DNA of 64,000 nt, taken from contig NC_092040.1 of NCBI RefSeq assembly GCF_003086295.3, positions 59,065,559 through 59,129,558 on the forward strand. The letters are read 5' to 3'. The notes under the pieces were generated by a model. It was not told where the DNA came from. It was given only the letters and a program-made list of their open reading frames with translations, and did no database searches. Positions within the stretch are counted from its first letter, which is position 1. The number at the start of each line of letters is the position of its first letter. This stretch comes from Arachis hypogaea. Lineage: Eukaryota > Streptophyta > Magnoliopsida > Fabales > Fabaceae. Both the position numbers and the translations under genes were made by a program. Shown piece by piece: positions 1 through 9,809 of the stretch.

Positions 1-1
1 A

Positions 2-586
2 GCAATTAGACTTTCTAACTCAACAGCTAGCCGAATTCAAGGAAATACTACAGGAAATAAGAATGCTAACAGGAATATGGAAGTACAGTTAAGGCAAACA
101 GAAAAGCAACTGTCAAAACAAATAGCAGAAGAATGCCAAGCAGTTCAATTAAGAAGTGGAAAAACATTAAATACCTCACTTCAAAACAGCAGGAAGCCAA
201 GAAATGAACAGATGGCTACTCAAAATCCCTCTGAGGACAATCAGAGCCCAGAGAGGAATAATGCTGGCGCTGAACGCCCAGACCATGCTCATTCCTGGCG
301 TTCAACGCCAGAAACAAGCATGAATTCGGCGTTGAACGCCCAAGGGAAGCATAGTTCTGGCGTTCAGACGCCAGTAACAAATAAGGAGTTGGCGTTTAAC
401 GCCACTCCAGCTTCCACCCCTGGCATTCAAACGCCAGTGGGAAATCAGTCACATACAAGTGCTGATAGCAACCCTTCTAAAAAGGCTTCCCAACCCACTT
501 CTACAGGCAATCAACCTGCAGCAACTAAGGTTGAGGAATACAAAGCCAAAATGCCTTATCCTCAAAAACTCCGCCAAGCGGAATAG
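2..586 (+). pseudogene. gag C-terminal part of E1, ending in TAG
   Basis: This is the 3' end of a retrotransposon gag (capsid precursor) reading frame. The stretch MEVQLRQTEKQLSKQIAEE and the following QLRSGK resemble the helical gag tail of Athila-type elements, which lies just before protease. Before position ~76 the gag-like reading (QLDFLTQQLAEFKEILQE) lies in another frame, so a one-base shift is likely around 70-76. The frame stops at TAG 584-586. The same frame continues without further stops into the pol ORF, so gag and pol look like one interrupted ORF. Residues ~60-120 are encoded by GGCGTT-N-AACGCC palindromes, which is unusual for coding DNA. No CCHC zinc knuckle is visible in this part. 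Confidence 0.75.
263..440 (+). repeat. GGCGTT-N-AACGCC palindromes inside gag coding sequence
   Basis: Six imperfect dyads related to CTGGCGTTCAACGCCAG, spaced about 25-35 bp, near 263, 295, 328, 357, 388 and 420. They lie within the open gag frame and encode low-complexity peptide such as LNAQ and FNAT. The same dyad recurs in the LTRs and untranslated regions of this family. Confidence 0.9.
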
Positions 587-3214
587 GATAAACAATTTGC
601 CCGCTTTGCAGACTATCTCAGGACTCTTGAAATAAAGATTCCGTTTGCAGAAGCACTTGAGCAAATACCCTCTTATGCTAAGTTCATGAAAGAGATCTTA
701 AGTCATAAGAAGGATTGGAGGGAGACTGAAAAAGTTTACCTCACTGAAGAATGCAGTGCAGTCATTCTGAAAAGCTTACCTGAGAAGCTTAAAGATCCTG
801 GGAGCTTCATGATACCATGCACATTAGAGGGTAACTGCACCAAGACATCTCTATGTGATCTTGGGGCAAGCATCAACCTAATCCCTGCATCCACTATCAG
901 AAAGCTTGGCTTGACTGAAGAGGTCAAACCAACCCGGATCTGTCTTCAACTTGCTGATGGCTCCATTAAATACCCATCAGGCATAATTGAGGACATGATT
1001 ATCAAGGTTGGGCCATTTGCCTTCCCTACTGACTTTGTAGTGCTGGAAATGGAGGAGCACAAGAGTGCAACTCTCATTTTAGGAAGACCATTCCTAGCAA
1101 CTGGACGAACCCTCATTGACGTCCAAAAAGGGGAGATAACCCTGAGAGTCAATGAGGATGAGTTTAAGTTGAATGTTGTCAAAGCTATGCAACATCCAGA
1201 CACATTAGACGACTGCCTGGGCGTTGATATTATTGACTCCCTGGTGGAAGAGGTCTATATGACTGAGAGTCTCGAATCAGAGCTAGAGGACATTTTTAAA
1301 GATGTTCAGCCTGATCTGGAGGAACCAGAGGAAATAAAAGAACCTCTGAAAACTCCTCAGGAAGAGGAGAAACCTCCTAAACCCGAGCTCAAACCACTAC
1401 CACCATCCCTGAAATATGCATTTCTGGGTGAAGGTGACACTTTTCCTGTAATCATAAGCTCTGCTTTAGGGCCACAAGAAGAGAAAGCATTAATTCAAGT
1501 GCTAAGGACACACAAGACAGCTCTTGGGTGGTCCATCAGTGATCTCAAGGGCATTAGCCCAGCCAGATGCATGCACAAGATCTTACTGGAGGGTGATGCC
1601 AAGCCAGTGGTTCAACCACAAAGGCGGCTGAATCCAGCCATGAAGGAAGTTGTGCAGAAAGAGGTCACTAAGTTACTAGAGGCTGGGATTATTTATCCTA
1701 TTTCTGATAGCCCCTGGGTAAGCCCTGTCCAAGTCGTCCCTAAGAAAGGTGGCATGACAGTGGTTCATAATGAAAAAAATGAACTGGTTCCTACAAGAAT
1801 AGTTACAGGGTGGCGTATGTGTATTGATTATAGAAGGCTCAATACAGCCACCCGAAAGGATCATTTTCCTTTACCATTCATAGATCAGATGCTAGAAAGA
1901 CTAGCAGGTCATGAATACTACTGCTTCCTGGATGGATATTCAGGTTATAATCAAATTGCAGTAGATCCCCAGGATCAAGAGAAAACGGCATTCACATGTC
2001 CATCTGGAGTATTTGCATACAGAAGGATGCCATTTGGCTTGTGCAATGCACCTGCAACCTTTCAAAGGTGCATGATCTCCATCTTCTCTGATATGGTGGA
2101 GAAGTTTCTGGAAGTCTTCATGGATGACTTTTCAGTATTTGGAGACTCATTCAGCTCCTGCCTTAACCATTTAGCACTTGTTCTGAAAAGATGCCAAGAG
2201 ACCAACCTAGTTTTAAACTGGGAAAAATGTCACTTTATGGTGACTGAAGGGATTGTCCTTGGGCACAAAATTTCAAACAAGGGAATAGAGGTGGATCAAG
2301 CTAAGGTAGAGGTAATTGAAAAATTACCACCACCTGCCAATGTTAAGGCAATCAGAAGCTTTCTGGGGCATGCAAGATTCTATAGGAGGTTTATAAAGGA
2401 TTTTTCAAAAATTGCCAAACCTCTGAGCAATCTGCTAGCTGCAGACACGTCATTTGTGTTTGACACAAAGTGTTTGCAGGCGTTTGAGACCCTGAAAGCT
2501 AAGCTGGTCACAGCACCAGTTATTTCTGCACCAGACTGGACATTACCCTTTGAACTAATGTGTGATGCTAGTGACCATACCATCGGTGCAGTATTGGGAC
2601 AGAGGCATAACAAGCTTCTGCATGTCATTTATTATGCTAACAGTGTTTTAAATGATGCCCAGAAAAATTACACAACCACAGAAAAAGAATTACTTGCAGT
2701 GGTTTATGCCATTGACAAGTTTAGATCCTACTTAGTAGGATCAAAAGTGATTGTGTACACTTACCATGCTGCTCTTAAATATCTACTCACAAAGCAGGAT
2801 TCAAAGCCCAGGCTTATAAGATGGGTGTTGCTTCTGCAAGAGTTTGATATAGAAATAAGAGACAGAAAAGGAACAGAGAATCAAGTAGCTGATCACCTGT
2901 CCCGGATAGAACCAATAGCAGGAGCATCCCTCCTTCCTACTGAGATCTCTGAAACCTTTCCGGATGAGCAATTGTTTGCTGTTCAGGAAGCTCTGTGGTT
3001 TGCAGACATTGCAAACTATAAGACACAAGGTTCTCCTTTTATAACCATGGAGATGAAGCATGAAGAGCTTCTCTCAGTTCAGAGTCAAGAAGAGTCCACA
3101 CAGTCAAACTCTAAGTTTGGTGTTGTGAGGCCACAACCAAACTCTAAGTTTGGTGTTAAGACCCCATATCCAAACTCTAAGTTTGGTGTTGGCAACTATA
3201 CAACATTGACCTGA
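587..3214 (+). pseudogene. pol of E1: protease, reverse transcriptase, RNase H, then a foreign tail in place of integrase
   Basis: The open frame runs without stops from the gag TAG; its first ATG is at 686. Residues below count from 686. Protease: CDLGASINLIP with the catalytic Asp at about residue 58. RT: GWRMCIDYRRLN, the YCFLDGYSGYNQI block, RRMPFGLCNAPATFQ, and catalytic FMDD at about 478-481. RNase [33 protein letters not shown] and DHLSR. The usual [10 protein letters not shown] motif reads YTYHAALKYL (Asp to Tyr at residue 693, TAC at 2762-2764), which should harm RNase H. After FADIANYK the frame passes at ~3022 into KHEELLSVQSQ and NSKFGV repeats, which in E2 and E3 follow protease. 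Integrase is therefore absent. Product: replication enzymes of an LTR retrotransposon; this copy is probably inactive. Confidence 0.92.
3105..3195 (+). repeat. Three NSKFGV-coding repeats built on CTAAGTTTGGTGTT
   Basis: The nucleotide unit AACTCTAAGTTTGGTGTT occurs three times and encodes NSKFGV at the C-terminus of the E1 ORF. Its core AAGTTTGGTGTTG is the same motif found directly before the 3' LTR at 5414-5426. Confidence 0.9.
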
Positions 3215-3240
3215 TCACCTTGTGGCTCCATGAGAGCCAC

Positions 3241-3290
3241 TGTCAAGCTATTGACATTAAAGAAGCGCTTGTTGGGAGGCAACCCAATTT
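3241..3290 (+). promoter_or_regulatory. Conserved post-pol hairpin element (E1 copy)
   Basis: A block just after the pol stop contains GAAGCGCTT followed by TTGGGAGGCAACCCAA, a hairpin with loop AGGCAA (stem and loop at 3271-3288). The same block occurs after the ORF in E2, E3, D and C, with compensatory stem changes. Function unknown; an RNA structure acting in translation, export or packaging is inferred. Confidence 0.7.
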
Positions 3291-3429
3291 TATTTATCTA
3301 ATTTTTATTTTATTGTTATTTTGTGTTTTATTAGATACTTGATCATGAGGAGTCACGAAAAAATCATAAAAATTAAAAACAGAATCAAAAACAGCAGAAG
3401 AAAAAAATTCGCACCATGGAGGACGCACA

Positions 3430-3680
3430 GGCTGGCGTTCAACGCCAGTAAGATGCATCTGGCCGGCGTTCAACGCCAGAACAGAGCACCATTCTGGCGC
3501 TGAACGCCAAAAATAAGCAACATTCTGGCGCTGAACACCAGGAATGTGCCTAGAGAAGAAAAGCTGGCGCTGAACGCTAGTAACAAGCATGAAACTGGCG
3601 TTCAACGCCAGAAACATGCTTTACATGGGCGTTGAACGCCCAGAATGTGCACCATACGGCGTTTAAACGCCAGAATGGTG
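3430..3680 (+). repeat. GGCGTTCAACGCC dyad array in the E1 untranslated region
   Basis: About eight dyads such as CTGGCGTTCAACGCCAG, spaced 25-35 bp, lie between the post-pol hairpin and the ORF2 leader. Some have decayed by one or two bases (for example CTGAACACCA). The flanking DNA is AT-rich, so the array stands out by its CpG content. Confidence 0.9.
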
Positions 3681-3982
3681 TGCAAAGGCATTTTACATGC
3701 CTATTTGGTGCAGGGATGGAATTCCTTGACACCTTAGGATCTGTGGACCCCCACAGGATCACCTCAGGATCTGTGGACCTCACAGGATCCCCACCTACCT
3801 CGCCCTCTCTCTCTCTCCATTCATGGTCATCTCTTCTGTTTTTCATTCACCACTCACTTCTATCCACTCTTCCCCACTCCCCTTCAAAATTCAAAACTCT
3901 TTCCCACCCAAACCCACCCATATAGCCAAATACACACATCCCTCCATCTCTTCTTCTTCTTCATCATCTTTTCTTTCTTCTC

Positions 3983-4020
3983 TTGCTCGAGGGCGAGCAA
4001 TTTTCTACGTTTGGTGTGGT
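3983..4020 (+). promoter_or_regulatory. Hairpin plus TTTGGTGTGG cassette upstream of ORF2 (internal PPT-like copy, E1)
   Basis: TTGCTCGAGGGCGAGCAA (3983-4000) forms a 7-bp stem with a four-base loop, followed by ACGTTTGGTGTGG (4008-4020). The pair duplicates the arrangement just before the 3' LTR (5390-5426). It lies about 35 bp before the ORF2 ATG at 4055. Confidence 0.6.
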
Positions 4021-4054
4021 AAAAGCATAGCTTTTTGCTTTTTCATTACCATTA

Positions 4055-4330
4055 ATGGCACCTAAGGCCAGAGAAACCTCAAAGGGAAGACAAAAGCTTC
4101 CACCTCTGAGTCTTAGGAGATGGAAAGACTCATATAAAGCCGTCATAGCTCAGTGGTAGAACATGTGACTGCAAATCAAGAGATCCCTGAGATATCTCAG
4201 GGGATAAATTGTCCTCCACACAAATATTGGAAGCAACCAAGGGTAGAAACACCAAAATTACTAGGAATCATTCAACAGAAGCAAGGAAGAGACATAGAGG
4301 AGCTCAAAGAACACCATTGGACCTTCAAGA
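4055..4330 (+). pseudogene. ORF2 relic of E1, internally deleted
   Basis: The ATG at 4055 starts MAPKARETSKG, matching the ORF2 start in E3 (MASKTGETSRKRKG). After about 25 codons the sequence jumps to a tRNA-Cys-like stretch. It then resumes with parts matching the ORF2 C-terminus: IPEI.Q, the YW motif and QGRDIEELK at 4282-4310. About 0.8 kb that encodes the central conserved domain in E2 and E3 is gone. The product, if any, is non-functional. The function of ORF2 itself is unknown; see the E3 copy. Confidence 0.75.
4139..4187 (+). pseudogene. tRNA-Cys(GCA)-like fragment at the ORF2 deletion junction
   Basis: The stretch contains an A-box-like TAGCTCAGTGGTAGA (4146-4160), the D-arm, and an anticodon arm GACTGCAAATC with anticodon GCA at 4171-4173. 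It also has a variable region like nuclear tRNA-Cys. The T-arm and B box are missing; from about 4180 the sequence is ORF2 again. Both sources share an ATCAAG-ATCCCTGA-like string, so the join may have used microhomology. It is a partial tRNA sequence, not a working gene. Confidence 0.7.
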
Positions 4331-5389
4331 AGGCGCCACCCTCACTCAGGTGGATTTATTCCTTGTTCTTATTTCTTTCTGCTTTTTGGTTTTTAATATT
4401 GTATTTATCTATGTTTTGTGTCTCTAAATTCATGATCATTAGTATGTAACCATGTCTCAAAGCTATGAATAAATTCCATTAATCCTTCACCTCTCTTAAA
4501 AAAAAATGTTTTAACTCAAAAGAACAAGAAGTACATGAATTTCGAATTATCCTTGAATTTAATTTAATTATATTGATGTGGCGACAATACTTTTTGTTTT
4601 CTAAATGAATGCTTAAACAGTGCATGTTTTTGATCTTGTTGTTTATGAATGTTAAAATTGTTGGCTCTTGAAAGAATGATGAACAAAGAGAAATGTTTTT
4701 GATGATCTGAAAAATCATGAAATTGATTCTTGAAGCAAGAAAAAGCAGTGAATAGCAAAAGCTTTCAAAAAAAAAAAAAAGAAGGAGCAGTAGAAAAAGC
4801 CAATAGCCCTTAAAACCAAAAGGCAAGGGTAAAAAGGATCCAAGGCTTTGAGCATCAATGGATAGGAGGGCCCAAGGAAATAAAATCCAGGCCTAAGCGG
4901 CTAAACCAAGCTGTCCCTAACCATGTGCTTGTGTCATGAAGGTCCAAGTGAAAAGCTTGAGACTGAGTGGTTAAAGTCGTGATCCAAAGCAAAAGAGTGT
5001 GCTTAAGAGCTCTGGACACCACTAACTGGGGACTCTAGCAAAGCTGAGTCACAATCTGAAAAGGTTCACCCAGTTATGTGTCTGTGGCATTTATGTATCC
5101 GGTAGTAATACTGGAAAACAAAGTGCTTAGGGCCACGGCCAAGACTAAAAAAAAAAAAAGTCGCTGTGTTCAATAATCAACATACTTAACTAGGAGAATC
5201 AATAACACTATCTGAAATTCTAAGTTCCTAGAGAAGCCAATCATTCTAAACTTCAAAGGAAAAAGTGAGATGCCAAAACTGTTCAGAAGCAAAAAGCTAC
5301 AAGTCCCGCTCATCTAATCATAATTAATATTCATTGATATTTTGGAATTTATAGTATATTCTCTTCTTTTTATCCTAATTGATTTTTAG
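4331..5389 (+). other. E1 3' untranslated region
   Basis: AT-rich non-coding DNA after ORF2, alignable to the corresponding parts of E2 (22252-22977 plus 34403-34592) and E3 (32028-32729). Recognisable shared strings include GAATGATGAACAAAGAGAAATG, given here in part as GAATGATGAACAAAG, and TTAACTAGGAGAATCAATAAC at 5190-5210 in part. The latter is the site where E3 entered E2. No gene is visible. Confidence 0.75.
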
Positions 5390-5426
5390 TTGCTTGGGGA
5401 CAAGCAACAATTTAAGTTTGGTGTTG
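5390..5426 (+). promoter_or_regulatory. Putative PPT cassette of E1: hairpin plus TTTAAGTTTGGTGTTG
   Basis: TTGCTTGGGGACAAGCAA (5390-5407) is a 7-bp stem with loop GGGA. TTTAAGTTTGGTGTTG (5411-5426) directly abuts the LTR. By position this is the plus-strand primer site, although it is only partly purine-rich. Confidence 0.65.
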
Positions 5427-6947
5427 TGATGAGCGGATAATTTATACGCTTTTTGGCATTGTTTTTAGATAGTTTTTAGTAAGTTTGAGCTACTTTTAGG
5501 GATGTTTTCATTAGTTTTTAGGCAAAAATCATATTTCTGGACTTTACTATGAGTTTGTGTGTTTTTCTGTGATTTCAGGTAATTTCTGGCTGAAATTGAG
5601 GGAGCTGAGCAAAAATCTGAGTTAGGCTGAAAAAGGACTGCTGATGCTGTTGGATCCTGACCTCCCTGCACTCGAAATGGATTTTCTGGAGTTACAGAAG
5701 TCCAATTGGCGCGCTCTCAAAAGCGTTGGAAAGTAGACATCCAGGGCTTTCCAGCAATATATAATAGTCCATACTTTGTGCGAAGATAGACGACGTAACT
5801 TGGTGTTGAACGCCAAGTACATGCTGCTGTCTGGAGTTAAACGCCAGAAAAACGTCATGATCCGGAGTTGAACGCCCAAAACACGTTACAACTTGGAGTT
5901 CAACTCCAAGAAAGGCCTCAACTCGTGGATAGCTTTAGTCTCAGCCCCAGCACACACCAAGTGGGCCCCAGAAGTGGATTTCTGCACCAATTATCTTAGT
6001 TTACTCATATTCTGTAAACCTAGGTTACTAGTTTACTATTTAAACAACTTTTAGAGACTTATATTGTACCTCATGACATTTTCAGATCCGAATTACATAC
6101 TTTTTGACGGCATGAGTCTCTAGACTCCATTGTTGGGGGTGAGGAGCTCTGCAGCGTCTCGATGAATTAATACAATTCCTTTATTTTCCATTCAAACACG
6201 CTTGTTCTTATCTAAGATGTTCATTCGCGCTTAATTGTGGAGAAGGTGATGATCCGTGACACTCATCACCTTCCTCAATCCATGAACGTGTGCCTGACAA
6301 CCACCTCCGTTCTACATCAGATTGAATGAGTATCTCTTAGATTCCTTAATCAGAATCTTCGTGGTATAAGCCGGATTGATGGCGGCATTCATGAGAATCC
6401 GAAAAGTCTAAACCTTGTCTGTGGTATTCCGAGTAGGATTCTGGGATTGAATGACTGTGACGAGCTTCAAACTCCTGAAGGTTGGGCGTTAGTGACAGAC
6501 GCAAAAGAATCGATGGATTCTATTCCAACCTGATTGAGAACCGACAGATGATTAGCCGTGCTGCGACAGAGCATAGGAACGTTTTCACTGAGAGGATGGG
6601 AAGTAGCCATTGACAACGGTGACACCCTACATAGAGCTTGCCATGGAAGGGACCTTGCGTGTGGGAAGAGGATTTCAAGGAAAAGTTGAGATTCAGAGGA
6701 CAAAGCATCTCCAAAACTCCAACATATTCTCCATTAATAAAGTAACAATTCCTTATTCCAAATACTTTGACTTCTTATCATTAAAACCAATTAATCTTAT
6801 TGACATCCTGACTAGGATTAATAAAATAAACATTGATTGCTTCAAACCAACAATCTCCGTGGGATCGACCCTTACTCACGTAAGGTATTACTTGGACGAC
6901 CCAGTGCACTTGCTGGTTAGTTGTGCGGATCACAAATTCGTGCACCA
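5427..6947 (+). repeat. E1 3' LTR (family A, 1521 bp)
   Basis: Begins TGATGAGCGGATAATT and ends GTGCACCA. A GGCGTT-type dyad array starts about 375 bp in (5800-5910). A TATA-like CTATTTAAAC lies at 6037-6046. The U5 hairpin CCTTACTCACGTAAGG is at 6870-6885. Ends were set by comparison with the E3 LTRs and the solo LTR at 9810. Confidence 0.92.
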
Positions 6948-7161
6948 ATATCCCATAAAATTTTGTTTGACCATAAGATGAGTTGAACTCTATTTGTATT
7001 TTGTAAACATCAATGAAATTTGAAATTCATGTCACAGAGAAAGAATTTCTTAGTGAGGCAATAACTCAAACACCTTGGTTTCAATCTAAAACAGAAAACA
7101 AAAATAAAGAAAATGCTTGATCTAGACTTCTCACCCACTTAATCATTGTTGATCTAATCAA
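6948..7161 (-). other. 5' leader of element C-left, minus strand, interrupted by E1
   Basis: Non-coding, AT-rich leader lying downstream (minus sense) of the primer-binding site. It is cut at 6948 by the E1 insertion. No ORF is visible. Confidence 0.6.
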
Positions 7162-7179
7162 TCCCCGGCAACGGCGCCA
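7162..7179 (-). promoter_or_regulatory. Primer-binding site of C-left, tRNA-Asp type
   Basis: On the minus strand the 18 bases read TGGCGCCGTTGCCGGGGA, complementary to the 3' end of plant tRNA-Asp(GUC). The site lies 6 bp from the LTR end and primes minus-strand cDNA synthesis. Confidence 0.88.
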
Positions 7180-7185
7180 AAAACT

Positions 7186-9313
7186 TGATGGTGTTTTTGC
7201 GGAAAACGAATTTTCCAACACACAAATCCAACCGGCAAGTATACCGGGTCGCATCAAGTAGTAATAACTCACAAGAGTGAGGTCGATCCCACAGGGATTG
7301 ATGGATCAAGCAATTTTAGTGGGTGATTAGTTTAGTCAAGCTAACATTGGGTGAATTGTGTGAGGTTAATCAACAGGAAGTAAATTGCAAGGAATTTAAA
7401 AGATGCAGAAAATAAAATTGCAGGAACTTAAAGAACAAGAAAGTAAAAGAGCTGAAACGTAAATTGCAAGAAATATAAATTGCATCAAATGTAAAGGGGG
7501 CTGGGGTGCTAGAAATTAAATGAAAGCAGTAGATCCAAGCTTAGAACAATTGCAAGGAAATTAAATTGCAGGAAAAGTAAATTCAAGGTCACAGTAGCTT
7601 AAATGTAAGTTGCAGAAGAACACAAGTGCAGGAAATTAAATTGGGAGCAATGAGATGCAACAAAGAGACGTAGATCATTTTTCAAGTCTCAAAGTGAAAC
7701 TAACAATTTCAATGAAACAGTAAAAACAGAAGGAAAGCCAAGAGCTCAATTGCTCACTTGACCAAGACAGAAACAAAATTCAACTCAATTTTGAAACTCA
7801 GAAAAGAAATTCAAGATCTCAGGGAATCAATGAGACTAGAGAACAAGTCTAGATCTCAAGCCCTTCCTTGATCAATTCAGAGAACAATTTGCAGAAGAAA
7901 GAAGAAAAATAAATTGCAGAATTAAAGAGAAGATGAAGTAGTATGTGAATTTCAATTATGCAGAAAAAGTAAACAAGAGATCTCAAGGTGAGATTGAAAC
8001 AGAATTTCTTCAATTCTCTACCCAAGATTTAAAGCAGAAAGGAAAACTTAAAGGAGAGAGCTCTCAAATCCTAATATTCCCTAGTGGGTCTAGCCTCCTC
8101 CTCCGAGCTCTAATTGATGCCTTTATATAGGCTTTACAAAATAAAAAATGAAAATAAAATGAAATTGAAGTTTAAAAACAAATTCACAAAAAATGAAATT
8201 CCTAATCTAGCTTCTCTGTGTGCCTTTGAGTCATGTTGAGTGGGCTTTTGCTTGCTTTGGATTTGAGGGAGAATGGGTCTTGGATGGCCTTGATTCAATT
8301 TGGTGAGGAATTGAATTTATATGAAATTGAATTTTTGGCCCATGATTACTTGCTCCCAGAAGGCTGCCCTGCCCTTGTGGAGGGCAGGGCAGAAAATGTT
8401 CGTGCGGCCATGGTGTGGGCTTGGTGCGTTGGTGTGCGCTGCAGGATGCTTGTGCGTGCGAGCTTGGTGTGTGAAGATGCTGCCCTGCCCTTGTGGAGGG
8501 CAGGGCAATGTTGCCTTGCATGTGTGTCTTGCACACTCACTTCCTTGGACCGTGTCATGATGCGCTCCTCACTCCCCTTAGGTGCTTGGTCCGAAACTTG
8601 GTGAAAGCACTTGAGGGGCAATTTTTCCTTGATTTTCCATGAAGAGCACGACATTGCCCTGCTCTCCAAGAGGGCAGGGCAGAAAATTGAGCGCCACTTT
8701 GTTTTGGAGTGAGGCTCCAGCTTCGAGCCTTGGTGGAAGCATTTTAGTTTATTTTTGCTTATTTTTGGCCCTTAAAGATGCCTCTCGTTTCTGCCCCAAT
8801 TGTATGCCAAATAGGGATTGCTATATATCGTTGGAAAGCTCTGTATGTCAGCTTTCCAACGCAACTGGAAGCACATCAATTGGACGTCTGTAGCTCAAGT
8901 TATAGCCCTTTGAAGGAGGCATGGTCATGTTGTGAGTGCCCAGATTTTACCTTTGCGAAATTCTTGCTTCCAACCTCAATGTGCGTCACGATTCTGCCCT
9001 GCCCTTGGCCAGAGCAGGGTAGTGTGCGTGCTGGCTGCTTCCTTCCTTGATTTGGTCATGGGCCACGCTTTTAAAAGCGTGGCCTAAGGCTCCAAAGTGT
9101 ACCCCAACTTCAAAGTGTACCCCAAAGCTCTTTTTTTCTCCTTTTTTTGTGCTTCTTTGCTTCTTTTTCTTCTTATTTTCTACAAGATTTATAAAATTAA
9201 AATATCAAGAAAATATATCATTTAAGTACAAAAGCATTCAATATTTAAGCACAATTCATCAATTTCTTGTATGAAAAAGCATAGAAAAATAGGTATATGA
9301 TGACATGTCATCA
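7186..9313 (-). repeat. 5' LTR of C-left (family C, 2128 bp)
   Basis: In minus sense it starts with the perfect palindrome TGATGACATGTCATCA and ends CACCATCA, followed by the primer-binding site. A CTGCCCTGCCC palindrome array begins ~293 bp from the LTR start. A TATA-like GCCTATATAAAGG lies at 8119-8131, just before the part rich in TTAAATTGCA-like strings. The U5 hairpin CTCACTCTTGTGAG is at 7268-7281. The LTR inserted into the B LTR; AGCTT at 9314-9318 is the likely target half. Confidence 0.85.
8364..9022. repeat. CTGCCCTGCCC...GGGCAGGGCAG palindrome array in the C-left LTR
   Basis: Four hairpin-capable units at 8364-8392, 8480-8507, 8655-8682 and 8994-9022. Each is an inverted repeat of about 10-11 bp around a 6-7 bp spacer such as TTGTGGA. 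The C-right LTR has more units of the same kind. Confidence 0.9.
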
Positions 9314-9709
9314 AGCTTACGTGACACGGGTCACGCGTACACGTAGGTCACGTGTATGCGTCGCCAAGCTCGCACTTCGCGCACGCATCGCTGTGGGCAC
9401 GCACGGATGCTGAATCTTCCAAATTCCATTTCTTCATGGTTTCTTTTCTTTTGCATGCTCTTTTTCTCACTTCTTCAACTCATACTTGTCTTGAAAACCT
9501 GAAATCACTTAGCAAACACATCAAGGCATCAAATGGGATTAAAGTGAATAAAATTTAGCAATTAAAAGGCCTAAAGAATATATTTTTACTTTCAAGCACA
9601 ATTTAAGAAGAAATCATGAAACTATGCTATTTCGATGGATAAGTGCAAGAAAAGTTGATGAAATCTACCCAAATAGAGCAAATAAATATCATAAAATGTG
9701 GATTCATCA
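9314..9709 (-). repeat. 3' LTR of B, U3 portion only
   Basis: Aligns closely to 15385-15832, sharing ATGCTGAATCTTCCAAA, the TTCTTCATGGTTTCTT block and the end GGATTCATCA. The rest was removed or displaced when C-left inserted at 9313/9314. The array of CACGCGTAC-type strings near 9330-9405 begins ~304 bp from the LTR start. Confidence 0.85.
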
Positions 9710-9725
9710 TATCCCCACACTTAAA
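9710..9725 (-). promoter_or_regulatory. Putative PPT of B
   Basis: On the minus strand TTTAAGTGTGGGGATA directly precedes the LTR start TGATGAATCC. It is a variant of the TTTAAGTTTGGTGTTG tract in families A and C. Confidence 0.6.
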
Positions 9726-9809
9726 CAATAGCATATCCTCATGCTATTCCAAAGAAAGATAAGAAGGGGAAATACATTTATTAAAAGCAAGGAAACTATT
9801 TATGCAATC

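Larger units (their letters stand above)
1..6947 (+). mobile_element. E1: 5'-truncated Ty3/gypsy (Athila-like) LTR retrotransposon, family A
   Basis: Plus-strand element cut off by the window start. In order it holds the gag end, a protease-RT-RNase H ORF, KFGV repeats, the post-pol hairpin, a palindrome array, an ORF2 relic, a hairpin plus TTTAAGTTTGGTGTTG tract, and a 3' LTR. No integrase is present. The LTR ends at 6947 and the next five bases are ATATC, one half of a target duplication whose partner lies outside the window. E1 sits in the leader of minus-strand element C-left. It is degenerate: a stop between gag and protease, a changed RNase H residue and a deleted ORF2. Confidence 0.9.

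Noticed and set aside
736..3061. Minus-strand ORFs opposite E1 pol
   Set aside because: Shadows of a recognised plus-strand pol frame.
4139..4187. A tRNA-derived SINE as source of the tRNA-like sequence
   Set aside because: The B box, SINE body, poly-A tail and target duplication are all absent, and ORF2 resumes at once.
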